Source: an uncultured Acidobacteriota bacterium
GTDB lineage: Bacteria; Acidobacteriota; Thermoanaerobaculia; UBA5066
Assembly (NCBI GenBank): GCA_937902605.1
Contig: CALFNC010000312.1
Location: 1-7,454, forward strand
Length of the DNA stretch: 7,454 nucleotides
Reading direction: 5' to 3'
The notes under the pieces are model-generated. The model searched no databases, had not been told where the DNA came from, and saw nothing but the letters and a program-made list of their open reading frames with translations. Made by a program: the position numbers and the translations under genes. Positions 5,921 to 7,454 of this stretch are shown one piece after another (positions within the stretch are counted from its first letter, which is position 1; each line of letters opens with the position of its first letter).

Positions 5921-7318
5921 ATGCGCTTCGCCGCGTTCGCCATCCTCGCCGTGTCGCTGACCCTTCGCGGCGAGGAGATGGCGCCAACGCTGCCCGGGAC
6001 GCTGGAGGGGCGTCCGTCTCCGAGGGAACTCTCCCCGCTCCAGGCCCGGGTGGACGTGGCGGGGAACGGCGAAACCGTGGAGGTCGGGCCCGGCACCTTC
6101 GCCGGCGACCTGTTCATCGACCGCCCCCTGCGCCTCGTCGGACGGGGACGCCCGCGTCTCGTCGGGTCCGGAGGGGGAAGCGTGGTCCGCATCCGGGCCG
6201 CCGACGTGACAATCGATGGGTTCGACATCGACGGCCGTCAGGGCGGAGACCTCGGACGCGACTCGTCGGGGATCCACACGTCGGCTCCCCGCACGACCAT
6301 CCGGAACTGCCGCGTCGTCGACTCGCTCTTCGGGATCTACCTCCGCGAGGCCGACGGCGGCCTCGTCGAGAGCTGCTCGATCCGCGGGATTCCCGGAAGG
6401 GACGCGGGAGAGAAGGGCTCGGGGATCCACGTCTGGAACACGACGGGCTTCACCCTCCGGAACAACGAGATCGTCGATGTCCGGGACGGCTTCTACATCC
6501 AGTCCTCACCGAATGGCGTCGTCACGGGCAACACCGCTCGGGACCTCCGGTACGGCCTCCACTACATGTTCTCCGACGACAACGTGTTCGAGGGCAACCT
6601 GTTCGAGAACGGAGCGGCCGGAACCGCGATCATGTACTCGAACCGGCTGAGCTTCCGCCGCAACCGGTTCGTCCACAACCGCGGCTTCGCTTCGGTCGGC
6701 CTCCTCTTCAAGAGCTGCGACGACGTCACGGCCGAGGACAACCTCCTCGCGGACAATGCACGGGGGATCTTCCTGGAAGGGTCGAACCGCTGCCTCTTCC
6801 GCCGGAACGTCGTGGCGGAGTCCGACACGGCCATCGTCCTCTACGATTCGTGCAGTCTGGTGGTCTTCGAGGGGAACTCGTTCGTCGGGAACCTGACGCC
6901 GCTGACCCTCTCGGGGAAGCGGACCGACACCCGCTTCGACGGCAACTACTGGTCGGAGAACGACGAGCCCGACCTCGACGGCGACGGCCGGAGCGACCGT
7001 CCCTACCGCCTCACTAGCGTCTTCGACCACCTCCGGGGCAACCTGACGGCGGCCGACCTCTTCACCCAGGGCTTCGCCGCGGCCGCGATCGGTGCGGCCG
7101 AGCGAAACTTCCCGGTCCTCGAGCTAGTTTCGGCGGAAGACCATTCGCCGCTCGCCCGCCCCCCGCAACTTCTCGCCGTACCCCGGCACCGGGAGAGGCG
7201 TCGCGCCGCCCACCTGCCGGCGCTCGCAGGTTCGTCCCTCGCCCTCGGGGGAGGGCTGGCGCTCCTCCTGTCGGGCCGCCGGATCGGCGCGCCGGCGAAT
7301 CCGGGAGGCAGCGCGTGA
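5921..7318 (+). CDS. nosD: NosD, periplasmic beta-helix protein for CuZ maturation
   Basis: NosD works with the ABC transporter NosFY to assemble the CuZ site of NosZ. The 465-residue product is built of parallel beta-helix repeats (CASH/PbH1 type, about 40-345), with recurring short units such as [14 protein letters not shown] and [11 protein letters not shown]. Family hallmarks are [13 protein letters not shown] at 209-221, AIMYS at 236-240, and NYWSEN just before [12 protein letters not shown] at 351-362. Translation from ATG 5921 gives a short hydrophobic leader (residues 3-15) suitable for export. The frame stays open further upstream, to ATG 5777 inside nosB, but that start would add a Ser/Pro-rich, out-of-character sequence and destroy the leader, so 5921 is preferred. 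No clear ribosome site precedes it, and the nosB stop is only 4 bases away, so coupling is likely. The C-terminus carries an arginine-rich patch and then a hydrophobic stretch (434-451) that may anchor it. Its last four bases overlap nosF. Confidence 0.93.
   Translation: MRFAAFAILAVSLTLRGEEMAPTLPGTLEGRPSPRELSPLQARVDVAGNGETVEVGPGTFAGDLFIDRPLRLVGRGRPRLVGSGGGSVVRIRAADVTIDGFDIDGRQGGDLGRDSSGIHTSAPRTTIRNCRVVDSLFGIYLREADGGLVESCSIRGIPGRDAGEKGSGIHVWNTTGFTLRNNEIVDVRDGFYIQSSPNGVVTGNTARDLRYGLHYMFSDDNVFEGNLFENGAAGTAIMYSNRLSFRRNRFVHNRGFASVGLLFKSCDDVTAEDNLLADNARGIFLEGSNRCLFRRNVVAESDTAIVLYDSCSLVVFEGNSFVGNLTPLTLSGKRTDTRFDGNYWSENDEPDLDGDGRSDRPYRLTSVFDHLRGNLTAADLFTQGFAAAAIGAAERNFPVLELVSAEDHSPLARPPQLLAVPRHRERRRAAHLPALAGSSLALGGGLALLLSGRRIGAPANPGGSA
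7303..7308 (+). promoter_or_regulatory. Ribosome binding site of nosF inside the nosD 3' end
   Basis: GGGAGG lies 6 bases before the GTG at 7315 and supports that start over later codons. Because it is within nosD, nosF translation is probably coupled to that of nosD. Confidence 0.7.
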
Positions 7319-7454
7319 TCCGCTTCGAGAGGCTCACGAAGAGCTACGGCGGTCACGACGCCGTTCGCGACCTTTCTTTCACCATTGAGGCGGGAGAGGT
7401 CGTCGCGCTTCTCGGCCCCAACGGCTCCGGGAAGACCACCTCGCTCAAAGCGGC
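7315..7454 (+). CDS. nosF: NosF, ABC transporter ATPase (5' end only)
   Basis: Only the first 46 codons and two bases are in the window. The start is GTG in a GTGA overlap with the nosD stop. The visible part is the beginning of an ABC ATPase: an aromatic residue for the adenine ring at Tyr11 (KSYGG), a short beta-rich lead-in, and the Walker A motif GPNGSGKTT at 34-42, with Lys40 and Thr41 as nucleotide-binding residues. NosF pairs with the membrane protein NosY and, together with NosD, drives CuZ assembly using ATP in the cytoplasm. The position right after nosD makes NosF much more likely than a generic ABC ATPase; the signature and Walker B motifs lie beyond the right edge. Confidence 0.9.
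   Translation, partial: MIRFERLTKSYGGHDAVRDLSFTIEAGEVVALLGPNGSGKTTSLKA

Noticed and set aside
1..7454. tRNA, rRNA, CRISPR array, insertion sequence or rho-independent terminator
   Set aside because: Coding sequence fills nearly the whole window. I saw no cloverleaf, regularly spaced repeats, transposase motif, or hairpin followed by a T run.

Overview
The window is one tightly packed, plus-strand gene cluster for respiratory reduction of nitrous oxide (N2O) to N2 by a clade II ('atypical') nitrous oxide reductase. The sequence is G+C rich (about two thirds by eye), with strong G/C preference at third codon positions. No gene gap exceeds about 35 bases, and both ends cut through genes. The clade II NosZ with a Sec-type leader, the nosB gene after it, and a b6-type quinol oxidase module beside it point to a Gram-negative, non-proteobacterial-type denitrifier or N2O respirer (for example Acidobacteriota, Gemmatimonadota or Myxococcota). 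The phylum is an inference and not firm.

Layout, left to right: (1) 1-251, C-terminus of a protein with two ferredoxin-type [4Fe-4S] sites; (2) 262-768, a Rieske [2Fe-2S] protein with a Tat-like leader; (3) 787-2112, a one-piece cytochrome b (b6 plus subunit IV); (4) 2114-3361, a membrane-anchored pentaheme cytochrome c; (5) 3396-5267, nosZ with all seven CuZ histidines and the CuA site; (6) 5284-5916, a NosB-like membrane protein; (7) 5921-7318, nosD, a beta-helix maturation protein; (8) 7315-7454, the start of nosF, the ABC ATPase that works with NosD and NosY.

How it fits together: the Rieske, cytochrome b and pentaheme c genes make a complete quinol:cytochrome c oxidoreductase immediately upstream of nosZ. 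The simplest reading is a dedicated electron path: menaquinol, then cytochrome b/Rieske, then the pentaheme c, then CuA and CuZ of NosZ in the periplasm. NosB, NosD and NosF (with NosY and probably NosL expected just past the right edge) serve electron delivery and CuZ assembly. The iron-sulfur protein at the left edge may be a further redox partner.

The components belong to known families, so this is not a wholly new system. The least ordinary points are the complete bc-type complex built into the nos operon, the five-heme c subunit, the enlarged Rieske loop, the APWY variant at the quinol site, the arginine-cysteine leader end of NosZ, and the hydrophobic C-terminal tail on NosD.
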